64,000 bases of DNA from Pedococcus dokdonensis (GTDB taxonomy: Bacteria; Actinomycetota; Actinomycetes; Actinomycetales; Dermatophilaceae), in contig NZ_LT629711.1 of assembly GCF_900104525.1 (NCBI RefSeq), positions 2,976,001 to 3,040,000 of the forward strand, written 5' to 3'. The position numbers were made by a program, and so were the translations under genes. Under the pieces are notes generated by a model. It worked only from the letters and a program-made list of their open reading frames with translations. It had not been told where the DNA came from and ran no database searches. The stretch's first letter is position 1, and the number at the start of each line of letters is the position of its first letter. Below, in pieces: positions 1 through 9,546 of this stretch.

Positions 1-1
1 G

Positions 2-1542
2 AGCCCATCCCTGCGACCGCTCAGCGTCCAGCGGTACCGGCGCGCGTTCGCACGCATGGTCGCCGCGCCGTCCGACGCCACCGTCGACGTGCAGCACCCG
101 CCGCGGCCCAGCGCGGTCGACGACTTCCACGTGCGCGAGACCCGGCTCACCGGTGCCGACGTCGCGCGGCTGCTCGCCGACGAGGGCGTGAGCTTCTGGT
201 GGACCGACGACGTCAAGGGCGGCATCACCCGGCTGTGTGCCACGGCCGACCACGCGTCCGACGTCCTCCGGGCACTGCTGAGGCTGGCCGAGCGCGAGTC
301 GCTGGCGGTGGAGCTGCGGCACCGCCGGACCAACGCGCTGCTCGAGTCCTCCACCCGGGCCGCCCTGCACACCCTGGTAGCCGAGAAGTTCATCCGGCTG
401 GTCGTCCAGGACATGCGGTCCTCGGCACCCCCGCTCACCCTCTCGGTGGAGGCGTGGAGCGAGACCCCGAGGGCCACCTGTCCTCGCCCAACAACAACCC
501 GCTGGCCTCGCGGATCTGGCGGTCCACGGCGGAGGCGATGGACCAGCGATCCGGGGCCTGGGCGCTCGAGGACCTGCTGCCCGCGCCGGCGGCCGAGGTC
601 GTGCCGTTCGACGTCGACTGGGTGTTCTCGTGGGTCGATGCTTCCGACCCGAACTGGCAGGAGATGTTCGCGGCCTGGGCGCCCGAGGAGGCCAGCGACG
701 CCAGCGACCGGTCCCGCTTCGCGACGCGCGACGACCTGAAGTTCGCGCTGCGCTCCCTGGAGCTGTACGCCCCGTGGATCCGCACCATCCACGTGCTCAC
801 GAACTGCCGCCCGCCCGAGTGGCTCGACGTGGACCACCCGCGGATCAACTGGGTCGACCACACCGACGTCTTCGAGGCCGAGCACCTGCCGACCTTCAGC
901 TCGCACGCCATCGAGACGGTCGTGCACCGCATCCCGGGGCTGGCCGACCACTTCGTCTACTCCAACGACGACTTCTTCCTGACCCGTCGCACCGAGCCGG
1001 CCGACTTCTTCCACGCCAACGGCATTGCCCGGCTGCGCCTAGAGCCCTACGGCATCGTCAACGGGCCGGCCACCCCCGGTGACCCCGACTACCTCAACGG
1101 CGCCCGCAACTCGGCCGCCCTGCTCGCGGACGAGTTCGGTCGCACCCCGGTGCGGCTGCACACCCACTCACCGCAGAGCATGAACCGCACGGTGCTCGCG
1201 GAGATGGAGGGCAAGTACGCCGACGCCTTCACCCGCACGCGGGCCAACCGGTTCCGCGACAGCACCGACATCGCGGTGACCGGGTTCCTCTACCACCACT
1301 ACGCCTTCCTCACCGGCCGGGCGGTGCCGGACGGCGGGACCACGCTGCTGATCCAGCAGAACCACCGCTACGCCCGGCTGTTCGCCCAGCTGCTGGCCGC
1401 GCAGGACACCGGCCAGCTGTCCAAGTACCTCTCGGTGTGCGTCAACGACGGTCGCGGCAGCCACGACAACGCCGACTGGGACGCCCAGGCCCGGTCGTTC
1501 CTGCAGTCCTACTTCGCCGAGAAGAGCTCGTTCGAGCGCTGA
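2..1542 (+). pseudogene. Stealth-family sugar-phosphate transferase, 5'-truncated and frameshifted
   Basis: The C-terminal part carries the four conserved Stealth regions: DVDWVFSWVDASDP (CR1), the RDDLKFALRSLE block (CR2), HFVYSNDDFFL (CR3) and HHYAFLTGRA (CR4). Stealth proteins transfer hexose-1-phosphate to build phosphodiester-linked exopolysaccharide or capsule. The N-terminal part is open from the left edge in frame 2 (an ATG is at 56), but the conserved part is in frame 1. The switch is near 450-460, where frame 2 reads SVEAW and frame 1 resumes ERDPEGHL; one missing G around 'gcgtgg' would restore one frame. Either the gene is broken or the base call is wrong. It converges on the CCA-adding enzyme gene. 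Family assignment is firm; functional state and the true start are not known. Confidence 0.65.
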
Positions 1543-1548
1543 CCCCGG

Positions 1549-3066
1549 CTAGCCGCGCTCGGGCTGCTCGGCCCACCACTCGCGCAGCGCCGCCTCGGCG
1601 GCCTCGCGGCCGACCATGCCACGGTCGAGGCGCAGCTCGAGCAGGAACGAGTAGGCCCGGCCGAGCACCGGTCCGGGCGCGATGCCGAGCACCTCGGCGA
1701 TCTCGTTGCCGTTGAGCTCGGGCCGCACCCTGGCCAGCTCCTCGGCCGCCATCAGCGCCTCGATCCGCTCCTCCAGCTGGTCGTAGGTCTGCGAGAGCCG
1801 GGCTGCCTTGCGGGCGTTGCGGGTGGTCGAGTCCGACCGGGTCAGCCGGTGCAGGCGCTGCAGCAACGGCCCCGCGTCGGTGACGTAGCGCCGGACCGCC
1901 GAGTCGGTCCACGCGCCGTCGCCGTAGCCGTGGAACCGCAGGTGCAGCTCGACCAGCCGGGTGACCGCCTTCACGGTGTCCTTGTCGTAGCGCAGCGCCT
2001 TGAGCCGCTTGGCGGTGAGCTTCGCCCCGACCATCTCGTGGTGGTGGAACGACACGCCACCGCCGGGCTCGAACCGACGCGTGGCGGGCTTGCCGATGTC
2101 GTGCAGCAGCGCTGCGAGCCGCAGCACCAGGTCGGGCCCGGGCACCGAGGCCTCCGGTCCGTCGGCCGGTCCCTCGAGCGCGATCGCCTGGTCGAGCACG
2201 GTGAGCGAGTGCTCGTAGACGTCCTTGTGGCGGTGGTGCTCGTCGACCTCGAGCCGCAAGGCGGGCAGCTCGGGCAGCACCTGGTCGGCCAGGCCGGTGT
2301 CGACCAGCAGCCGCAGCCCGGCGCGCGGAGCGGGTGCCAGCAGCAGCTTGGTCAGCTCGTCACGGACGCGCTCGGCCGAGACGATCTCGATCGACCCGGC
2401 CATCGCGGTCATCGCGGCCCGCACCTCCGGCGCCACGTCGAGCCCCAGCTGGGCGACGAACCGGCAGGCCCGCATCATCCGCAGCGGGTCGTCACCGAAC
2501 GACACCTCCGGGGGGCCCGGCGTGCGCAGGCGACGGGCGGCGAGGTCGGCCAGCCCGGCATACGGGTCGACGAACTCCATGGACGGCAGGCGGAGCGCCA
2601 TCGCGTTGACCGTGAAGTCGCGCCGCACGAGGTCGTCCTCGAGGTTGTCGCCGAAGGCGACCACCGGCTTACGGGTCTGGCCGTCGTAGGCGTCGGCGCG
2701 GTAGCTGGTCACCTCGACGGTGTGCTCGCCACGGCGGGCGGCGATGGTGCCGAACTCGCGGCCGACGTCCCAGTGCGCCTCGGACCACGGCCGCAGGATC
2801 GCCAGGCTCTCGTCGGGGGTCGCGCTGGTCGCGAAGTCGAGGTCGGGCGAGACCCGGCCCAGGAAGGCGTCGCGCACCGGCCCGCCGACGAGGGCGAGCT
2901 CGTGGCCCCGCGCCGCGAACAGCTCGCCGAGCTCGGTCAGCACCGGAAGCACCGGCGCGAGGTGCGCGGTGGCGGCCCGCATCAGCTCGGGCAGCAGCTG
3001 GACAAGCGCCTCGGGGAGCGACTCGCGCTGTGGCTCGCGGGGATCGGCGGTGGACACGGAGGTCAA
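1549..3066 (-). CDS. cca: CCA-adding tRNA nucleotidyltransferase
   Basis: Adds or repairs the 3' CCA of tRNAs from CTP and ATP in the cytoplasm. The 505-residue protein has the class II nucleotidyltransferase head (GGPVRDAFLG followed by the DLDFAT metal-binding acidic pair, then RRDFTVNAMA), the RNA/primer-binding middle (DDPLRMMRACRF), and an HD domain (LLHDIGKPATR with a downstream HHHE). This is the usual actinobacterial architecture; M. tuberculosis has the equivalent pcnA at the same place. The encoded tRNA-Leu in this window lacks CCA, so the enzyme has a visible substrate. It is divergent from the NUDIX gene, with 26 bp between the two start codons. Confidence 0.93.
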   Translation of the reverse strand: MTSVSTADPREPQRESLPEALVQLLPELMRAATAHLAPVLPVLTELGELFAARGHELALVGGPVRDAFLGRVSPDLDFATSATPDESLAILRPWSEAHWDVGREFGTIAARRGEHTVEVTSYRADAYDGQTRKPVVAFGDNLEDDLVRRDFTVNAMALRLPSMEFVDPYAGLADLAARRLRTPGPPEVSFGDDPLRMMRACRFVAQLGLDVAPEVRAAMTAMAGSIEIVSAERVRDELTKLLLAPAPRAGLRLLVDTGLADQVLPELPALRLEVDEHHRHKDVYEHSLTVLDQAIALEGPADGPEASVPGPDLVLRLAALLHDIGKPATRRFEPGGGVSFHHHEMVGAKLTAKRLKALRYDKDTVKAVTRLVELHLRFHGYGDGAWTDSAVRRYVTDAGPLLQRLHRLTRSDSTTRNARKAARLSQTYDQLEERIEALMAAEELARVRPELNGNEIAEVLGIAPGPVLGRAYSFLLELRLDRGMVGREAAEAALREWWAEQPERG

Positions 3067-3080
3067 GGGTAGGCGCTCGT

Positions 3081-3092
3081 TAGAGTGGCGGG
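3081..3092 (+). promoter_or_regulatory. leaderless -10 element for the NUDIX gene
   Basis: TAGAGT at 3081-3086 sits exactly 6 nt before the GTG at 3093, with no Shine-Dalgarno sequence between. This is the geometry of a leaderless actinobacterial transcript starting at the initiation codon. Inferred from sequence only; the -35 was not clear. Confidence 0.5.
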
Positions 3093-3587
3093 GTGACGTC
3101 CCCCGCGCGCGACCCCGAGAGGCTGGCCCCGAGCCGGCCCCGGCTGCCCGCGGTCGAGGAGCGCTCGGCCGGCGGGATCGTCGTCGACGTGCACGACGGC
3201 GTCGCCCGGATCGCCGTGATCGCCCGGCGCAACCGGGCCGGGCGGGTCGAGTGGTGCCTGCCCAAGGGTCACATGGAGCAGGGCGAGACGCTCCAGCAGG
3301 CGGCCGCCCGCGAGGTCGAGGAGGAGACCGGCATCGAGGGCCGCGTCCTCACCGAGCTCGGCACCATCGACTACTGGTTCGCGACCGGCGAGCGCCGGAT
3401 CCACAAGTTCGTGCACCACTACCTCCTCGAGGCCACCGGCGGGCACCTCACCATCGAGAACGACCCCGACCACGAGGCGATCGACGTCGCGTGGCTGCCG
3501 CTGCGCGAGGCCCACGAACACCTCACCTTCCCCAACGAACGGCGCATCGCGCGGCAGGCCTGGCAGCGTCTGGCCGGAGACGGGTGA
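3093..3587 (+). CDS. NUDIX hydrolase (MutT4-like)
   Basis: Nucleoside-diphosphate-linked hydrolase of 164 residues. The NUDIX box is complete: glycine of GHMEQGE, then REVEEETG supplying the catalytic metal-binding glutamates. Substrate cannot be read from sequence; the M. tuberculosis syntenic gene is mutT4, proposed to clean nucleotide pools. The GTG start at 3093 is chosen because a -10 hexamer lies 6 nt upstream and no ribosome site precedes it. It overlaps the next gene by one base (TGATG), so the NUDIX, DUF6049 and MurJ genes are probably co-transcribed. Confidence 0.88.
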   Translation: MTSPARDPERLAPSRPRLPAVEERSAGGIVVDVHDGVARIAVIARRNRAGRVEWCLPKGHMEQGETLQQAAAREVEEETGIEGRVLTELGTIDYWFATGERRIHKFVHHYLLEATGGHLTIENDPDHEAIDVAWLPLREAHEHLTFPNERRIARQAWQRLAGDG

Positions 3588-5740
3588 TGCTGCGCGCCTC
3601 CGTGTGCCGCGTGCTCGCCGCGGCGGCGCTGGCCGTGCCCGGGTGGGTGGCCGGCTCCTCGCCGAGCACAGCGGCCCCCTCGGCCGCGGCCGACGTGACG
3701 ATCCAGCTCAGCTCGGTGACCCCTGCCGTCGCGCGGGGCGCGGACGACCTGGTGGTCACCGGGACCGTGCGCAACGACTCCGACAGCGCCCTGACCCGCC
3801 CGACCGTCTCGGTGGTGCTGGGTTCGATGGACCCGACCCGCAAGGCGGTCCGCGAGTGGGCCGCCGCCACCGGGCCCGCCCCGGGGCGGGTGATCGGCCA
3901 GACCCGCCTCGCCGGCTCGGTCGCCGCGGGCGCCAGCTCGCCGTTCACGGTGCGGGTGCGCGACCTCGCCTCGCTCGGATCGGCTGCCTACGGCGCCATG
4001 CCACTCAGCATCCAGTCCGGCCGTAGCGGCGTCCGGACCTTTGCCGGCTACCAGCAGACCAAGCAGTACCAGCCGTTGTCGATCAGCTGGGCCGTGCCGC
4101 TCACCCTCGACCCCGACCCCAACCTCTTCGGTGGGGCCGGCAGCGCGCGGGAGACGGCGTGGTCCGAGGCGCTGTCCGAGGGGTCGCGGGTCTCGCGCGT
4201 GATCGCCGCGACCCAGGACGCGCCGGTGACCTGGGCCCTCGACCCCACCCTGACCCCGAGCCTGCTCCCCGACGACGTCGACATCGACGACGACTCGGCC
4301 CAGGGCAAGGAGGAAGGCGTCCTGCGCACGGCGACCGAGGACCGGATCGAGGAGCTCGCCCCCCAGCACCACCCGTGGGTGCTGCCCGACACCGACGCCG
4401 ACCTGGCTGCCGTCGCCGGCATCCGCGCCGGCGAGCCGTTGATGCGCGGCTTCGTCGACCGCGCCGAGGGAGTGGCCACCCGTCTCGAGGGCCGGTCCGA
4501 CGTCGCCTGGCCGGCCGACGGCGGTTACACCGCGAGCCGCGAGACGGCGCTGCGTCGGGTCTTCCGGTCGCCCGCCCTCGCCGGGCAGGTGACGTCCGCC
4601 GCTGCCCTGAGGTCCGCCGAGACGTTCAACACCCCGAGCGCGACGCAGCGCAGCAACACCGGGCTGCCGCTGCTCGCCTACGACGACGCACTGAGCGCCC
4701 TCCTGGCCCGCACCACGTCGTCCACCGACGGCGTGCTCGGCACCCAGCAGTTCGTCGCCGACTCGGTGGCCCTGCTCAACGAGCTCCCCGGCACCGAGGG
4801 CCGAAGCGTGTTCGTCGCCGCCCCACGCTCGTTCAACCCCGACCCGGAGACGGCCCGACGGTTCTTCGCCGCGGCGGCGACGATCCCCTGGCTGACTCCC
4901 ACGACCACCGACCGGGCGCTGGCCACGGCGCGCCGTGCGGCCCCGACCACGGCCGCCCCGGTCACTCGTCCCAGCACGCCGGTCACCGGTGGGCGTGCGG
5001 TCCTCACCGACGCCCGGGTCGTCGAGCTCGGCCAGACCGTGCGCACCGTCCGGGGCGTCGCGCAGATCCGGGACGACGGCGACGTCTTCCTGCGCACCTG
5101 GACCCGGGCGGCCGAGCAGCTCGCCTCCACCCGGTGGCGGGCCGCCCCGACGGCGTGGAACACCCTGAGCGGGCGGGTCACCGAGGCCGCGAAGCAGACC
5201 ACCACGGCCGTGAAGGTGTCGGCCAGCACGATCAACTTCCTCGCCGACTCCGGGCGGCTGCAGATCACCGTGACCAACGACCTCGCCGTGCCGGTCGACG
5301 ACGTCAAGCTCACCGTCGAGGCGTCCAACCCCCGGCTGCGCATCGACAGCCAGCCCGCCATCCTGCGGATCGGGCCGAAGAGCCGGGCCACCGTCTCGGT
5401 CCGGGTGACCGCGCTCGCGGCCGGCCCGGTGCCGCTGCGCACCACGCTCACCACCCCCGACGGCACCGTGATCGGGCAGGGCGCCGACGTGCAGGTGCGG
5501 GTGACCCCCACGGGCCACTGGGTCTACTGGGGCCTGGGTGGGGTGGCCGGGGCCGTCCTCCTGCTCGGTATCGTGCGCACCTTCCGTCGTCGGCCACAGC
5601 CGACCGATCCTGTGCCGACCGGCCCCCTGCCCACCGACGGCCTTCCCACCGATCCCCTCCCCACCGACGGCCTGCCCACCGACGCGCCCGTCAACGACCC
5701 GGCCGACCCGGCCGACCCGCACCGAGAGACGACCCCATGA
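3587..5740 (+). CDS. DUF6049 exported membrane-anchored protein
   Basis: A 717-residue protein with an N-terminal signal peptide (hydrophobic AAAALAVPGWVAG), a large extracytoplasmic part, and one C-terminal membrane segment (WGLGGVAGAVLLLGIV) followed by a short basic and then Pro/Thr/Asp-rich tail. The tail repeats a PTDGLPTD-type unit. It corresponds in position to Rv3909 of M. tuberculosis, which precedes MurJ. Its biochemical role is not known; location between a NUDIX gene and the lipid II flippase suggests a cell-envelope role. It overlaps the NUDIX stop by 1 bp and the murJ start by 4 bp (ATGA), indicating translational coupling. Confidence 0.85.
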   Translation: MLRASVCRVLAAAALAVPGWVAGSSPSTAAPSAAADVTIQLSSVTPAVARGADDLVVTGTVRNDSDSALTRPTVSVVLGSMDPTRKAVREWAAATGPAPGRVIGQTRLAGSVAAGASSPFTVRVRDLASLGSAAYGAMPLSIQSGRSGVRTFAGYQQTKQYQPLSISWAVPLTLDPDPNLFGGAGSARETAWSEALSEGSRVSRVIAATQDAPVTWALDPTLTPSLLPDDVDIDDDSAQGKEEGVLRTATEDRIEELAPQHHPWVLPDTDADLAAVAGIRAGEPLMRGFVDRAEGVATRLEGRSDVAWPADGGYTASRETALRRVFRSPALAGQVTSAAALRSAETFNTPSATQRSNTGLPLLAYDDALSALLARTTSSTDGVLGTQQFVADSVALLNELPGTEGRSVFVAAPRSFNPDPETARRFFAAAATIPWLTPTTTDRALATARRAAPTTAAPVTRPSTPVTGGRAVLTDARVVELGQTVRTVRGVAQIRDDGDVFLRTWTRAAEQLASTRWRAAPTAWNTLSGRVTEAAKQTTTAVKVSASTINFLADSGRLQITVTNDLAVPVDDVKLTVEASNPRLRIDSQPAILRIGPKSRATVSVRVTALAAGPVPLRTTLTTPDGTVIGQGADVQVRVTPTGHWVYWGLGGVAGAVLLLGIVRTFRRRPQPTDPVPTGPLPTDGLPTDPLPTDGLPTDAPVNDPADPADPHRETTP

Positions 5741-7380
5741 CCGACGCACCGTCCGGCGAGCGCAGCCTCGCCCGGTCCAGTGCCCTCATGGCCGCCGGCA
5801 CCGTGGTCTCGCGCGTCCTCGGCTTCGGTCGGGCCGCGCTGCTCAGCGGCGCCCTGGGCATCGGGCTGGCGGCCGACACCTTCCAGGTGGCCAACACCCT
5901 GCCCAACCAGTTCTACCTCCTGCTGGCCGGTGGAGTCCTCAACGCGGTCCTGGTCCCCCAGATCACCAAGGCAGCCAGCCACGACGACGGCGGCCACGCG
6001 TTCGTCAACCGGCTGCTCACCCTCTCGCTGGCCCTGCTCGTCGGCGCCACCGTGGTGGTGACCTTGGCCGCCCCGCTCCTCGTGCGCATCTTCGCCACCC
6101 GCGAGTGGAACTCCGACGCGCTCGGGCTCGCGGTGGCGTTCGCCTTCATCTGCCTCCCCCAGGTGTTCTTCTACGGGCTCTACACGCTGTTCGGGCAGGT
6201 GCTCAACGCGCGTGGTCAGTTCGCGGCATACATGTGGGCCCCGGCGCTGGCCAACCTCGTCGCCATCGGCGGGCTGCTGTGGTTCAAGCTCGCCCACCCC
6301 GAGCGCGTCGAGGTCGGTGACTGGACCCCCGGCATGATCTGGATCCTCGCCGGCACCGCCACACTCGGCGTCGCGGTGCAGGCGGCGGCGCTGTGGCTCC
6401 CGTTGCGGGCCAGCGGGTTCCGCTACCGACCGGTGTGGGGCTTCCGGGGCGTCGGCCTGCGCAGCGCGTCGACAGTTGCGGGCTGGACCTTCGCCGCCGT
6501 AGCGCTCAGCCAGGCCGGCTACATCGTGACCTCGCAGGTGATGACCCGCGCCACCCACCTGCTCGACGTCCGCGACGAGGGCGGCGCCGGCCTCGCGGCC
6601 TACGGCTACGCCTTCCTGCTCTTCATGCTCCCCCACTCCCTGATCACCGTCTCGCTCGTGACGGCGTTGTTCACCCGGCTCTCCCAGGCAGCCCACCGGG
6701 GGGACAGCGCCGCGGTGGTGGCCGACCTCGGCAGCGGCCTGCGGATGCCGGCGGTGCTGCTCGTGCCCGGCACCGTCGCCATGGTGGTGCTCGGCACCCA
6801 GGTCGCCCGCGTCGCGTTCTTCGACAACACACCCGACGAGTCCGCGGCGATCGGGCGGGTGATGGTCGCGATGATGCTGGGGCTGGTGCCGTTCGGGTGG
6901 CTGTACCTCATCCAGCGGGTGTTCTACGCCTACGAGGACGCCCGCACGCCGTTCCGGCTCCAGGTCGTCGTCACCGTCGTCGCGACGGCCGCGAACCTCG
7001 TCGCCGCCACCGTCGACCCGATCCACACCGGCATCGTGGTCGGCCTCGGCCAGACCCTGAGCAACCTGGCGGCCGCGCTGCTCGGGTTCGTGCTGCTTCG
7101 GCGGCGGCTCGGGTCGCTGCGGCTGCACCCGAGCATCCGCAGCTACGTGCGGCTCGGGCTGGCCTCGCTCGCCGCCGGTGCGCTGACCTGGCTCGGCGTG
7201 CGGTTGATGGAGTCGGCCGGGATCGACGGCCGCTCCTGGACCGGCGCGTTCACCGAGGTGGTGGTCGGCGGCGGCGTCTTCGTCGTGCTCGCCCTCGGTC
7301 TCGCGCACGCCATGCGGGTCCAGGAGGTCGCCCTCCTGCTCGACCCGGTGGTGCGCCGTCTGCGGCGCCGCCCGTCCTGA
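5737..7380 (+). CDS. murJ: lipid II flippase MurJ (MviN)
   Basis: Polytopic membrane protein of 547 residues that flips the peptidoglycan precursor lipid II outward. It starts with the typical SALMAAGTVVSRVLGFGR segment, has PNQFYLLLAGGVLNAVLVP in the second helix region, and contains about 14 hydrophobic segments of the MATE/MOP fold. Unlike the mycobacterial MviN, it ends right after the last membrane helix (LLDPVVRRLRRRPS); the pseudokinase region found fused there in M. tuberculosis is a separate gene 81 bp downstream. Start ATG at 5737 overlaps the preceding stop. Confidence 0.94.
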   Translation: MTDAPSGERSLARSSALMAAGTVVSRVLGFGRAALLSGALGIGLAADTFQVANTLPNQFYLLLAGGVLNAVLVPQITKAASHDDGGHAFVNRLLTLSLALLVGATVVVTLAAPLLVRIFATREWNSDALGLAVAFAFICLPQVFFYGLYTLFGQVLNARGQFAAYMWAPALANLVAIGGLLWFKLAHPERVEVGDWTPGMIWILAGTATLGVAVQAAALWLPLRASGFRYRPVWGFRGVGLRSASTVAGWTFAAVALSQAGYIVTSQVMTRATHLLDVRDEGGAGLAAYGYAFLLFMLPHSLITVSLVTALFTRLSQAAHRGDSAAVVADLGSGLRMPAVLLVPGTVAMVVLGTQVARVAFFDNTPDESAAIGRVMVAMMLGLVPFGWLYLIQRVFYAYEDARTPFRLQVVVTVVATAANLVAATVDPIHTGIVVGLGQTLSNLAAALLGFVLLRRRLGSLRLHPSIRSYVRLGLASLAAGALTWLGVRLMESAGIDGRSWTGAFTEVVVGGGVFVVLALGLAHAMRVQEVALLLDPVVRRLRRRPS

Positions 7381-7461
7381 GCCGCCCGTCCCCGAGCAGC
7401 ACCGCCTAGGATGAGGCCGCGTCCGCGACGCGACGGCACGGACGAGACCGGAGGAGGCAGT

Positions 7462-9519
7462 GTGCACGGGGTTGGCCCTTCGACGGTGCTGGGTGGGCGG
7501 TATGCCGTCCAGCGCCGGCTCGAGCAGCTGCCGAGGGCCGAACGCTGGTCGGCCCACGACACCACCCTCGAGCGCGACGTGGTCATCGTCTGCTTCTCCG
7601 AGCAGGAGTCCCACGCCGACACCACGCTCGACGCGGCGCGCCGCGCGGCCGGCCTCGACAACTCCCGCCTGGTCCGCGTGCTCGACGTCGGCCGCTCCGA
7701 CGGGATCGCGTTCTTCGTCGAGGAGTCCATCCCCGACGCCCAGACGCTGGCCCACCTCCTCGAGCAGGGTGGCCTGCCCGCCGAGGAGGTCCGCCGGATC
7801 GCCGGTGAGACCGCCACCGGGCTCGAGGCGGCCCGTGGCCGTGGCCTGCACCACCTGCGCCTGACCCCCCACTCCGTGCTCCGTGCCCACGACGGCACGA
7901 TCAAGGTGCGCGGGGTGGCCACCACCGCCTCGATGACCACCGACGAGGAGGTCGACGCCAGCCGCGCGGCCCGCACCGACGCCGTGGGGGTCGTGGCCGT
8001 GACGTATGCCGCGCTGACCAGCCGGTGGCCGCTGCCCGGCTCGGTGCCCGGCCTGGAGTCCGCCCCGCGGGTCGTGGGCGGTGTGCCGGCGCCGTCCGAG
8101 ATCGCGGCGGGGGTGCCCGGCGACCTCGACGCGCTGTGCCGCCTCACGCTGAACGAGGACCAGGGCCCCCTGACGCCCGGCGACTTCGCGACCCAGATCG
8201 CCCCGTGGGCGATGACCCAGGTGCAGGGCTTCGCCGGCTCCAGGCGGGCCGATGACGACAGCACGCGGACCATCGCGATGCCGGTGGCCGACCTCGACGC
8301 CGCGTTCGCCGACCCGGCTCTGGTCGACCCGGGGTTCTCCGACGCCGCGTTCGCCGAGGCCGCCGCCCAGGTGCCCCCGCCGCCGGTCCCGCCCGACGAG
8401 CAGACCACGCCCGACCTCGCCCCCGTCGACGCGCCGACCACCGAGGTCCTCGCGCCCAGCGGTGCCGACGAGCCCACGCCCACCCGGCCGATCGCGGCCG
8501 GTGCCGCGCAGCCCGAGGCGGCACCCGGCCCGCCAGCAGGTGCGGTCCCCCCCGGTGCGACGGTCGACCCCGACCAGCCCGGCGCGGGTGCTGCGGCAGC
8601 CGCCCAGGCCGCCGCGGCCGCGAGCGCAGTGGGCTCGGCCCTCGGCACCGCCGGCCAAGCCGCCGGGCAGGCAGCCGGGGCGGCGGCCCAGCGGTTCGGC
8701 AGCTTCGCCCGCGCGACCGCCGACAAGGCCGCCGAGCGGCGCGCCCAGCGCCAGGCCGCGGCCGACCGCGCCGAGCAGCGCCGGATCTCGCTCAACCAGG
8801 CCCTCGTCGAGGGCGAGGAGCCGCTCGACGCGCCACTACCGCTGCTCTCCGCCGACCGGGTCGCCCCGCCCAGTCGCGACCAGACCAAGATCGTCCTCGC
8901 GATCGTGGCCACCTTCCTCGTCGTGGTGACCGTCGTGGCGGCCATCGGCGCGTCCAAGATCGGGTCGAAGTCCGACCTCGGCCTGGGTGGCTCGCCCACC
9001 CCCCGAGGCACGCAGACGGTGACCGCCCCGGCCGTCACGGTCCCACCGACGGGCGCCGATGACTCGGGCGACACCGGCGGCGGGGGCGACCCCTACGCGA
9101 TCCTCAGCGCCACCGGCTTCGACCCCGAGGGTGACGGCGCCGAGCGCAACGGCGAGGCGGCCCGCACCTTCGACGGCAAGGACAACACCTACTGGAGCTC
9201 CGAGGGCTACGCGAGCCCGAACCTCGGGGGCCTGAAGAAGGGCGTCGGCCTGCGGCTCGACCTCGGCAACACCCGCGAGGTCCACACCGTCAAGCTCGTC
9301 CTGCCCAATGCCGCTGACGTCAGCGTCCTGGTCGGCGAGGACCGCGACTCGATGGACAGCGCCAGCCAGGTGGGTGCCTCCAAGGGCAAGTCCGGCGAGA
9401 TCACCCTCACCGCACCCGCTGCCGTCAAGGGCCAGTACGTGTTCATCTGGTTCACCGCGGTGACCCAGGTGGCCGACGGCCGGTTCCGGGCCACGGTCGC
9501 CGAGGTCACCGTCAGCTGA
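7462..9519 (+). CDS. MviN-type pseudokinase with membrane anchor and discoidin-like exterior
   Basis: About 685 residues. An N-terminal protein-kinase-like fold (GGRYAVQRRLEQL start, residues about 8-255) lacks catalytic residues: the HRD loop reads HHLRLTPHS and DFG is replaced by VRGVAT, so it is a pseudokinase. A long Pro/Ala-rich linker, a membrane helix (IVLAIVATFLVVVTVVAAI) and an extracytoplasmic F5/8-type beta-sandwich (FDGKDNTYWSS onward) follow. In M. tuberculosis this part is fused to MurJ and, once phosphorylated by PknB, recruits FhaA to restrain lipid II export. FhaA and PknB are encoded near 60 and 53 kb. The GTG at 7462 is preceded by GGAGGAGG. A TAGGAT -10-like hexamer lies at 7407. 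Confidence 0.85.
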   Translation: MHGVGPSTVLGGRYAVQRRLEQLPRAERWSAHDTTLERDVVIVCFSEQESHADTTLDAARRAAGLDNSRLVRVLDVGRSDGIAFFVEESIPDAQTLAHLLEQGGLPAEEVRRIAGETATGLEAARGRGLHHLRLTPHSVLRAHDGTIKVRGVATTASMTTDEEVDASRAARTDAVGVVAVTYAALTSRWPLPGSVPGLESAPRVVGGVPAPSEIAAGVPGDLDALCRLTLNEDQGPLTPGDFATQIAPWAMTQVQGFAGSRRADDDSTRTIAMPVADLDAAFADPALVDPGFSDAAFAEAAAQVPPPPVPPDEQTTPDLAPVDAPTTEVLAPSGADEPTPTRPIAAGAAQPEAAPGPPAGAVPPGATVDPDQPGAGAAAAAQAAAAASAVGSALGTAGQAAGQAAGAAAQRFGSFARATADKAAERRAQRQAAADRAEQRRISLNQALVEGEEPLDAPLPLLSADRVAPPSRDQTKIVLAIVATFLVVVTVVAAIGASKIGSKSDLGLGGSPTPRGTQTVTAPAVTVPPTGADDSGDTGGGGDPYAILSATGFDPEGDGAERNGEAARTFDGKDNTYWSSEGYASPNLGGLKKGVGLRLDLGNTREVHTVKLVLPNAADVSVLVGEDRDSMDSASQVGASKGKSGEITLTAPAAVKGQYVFIWFTAVTQVADGRFRATVAEVTVS

Positions 9520-9546
9520 GCCGTCCCGGCGGCCGACGAGACACCC

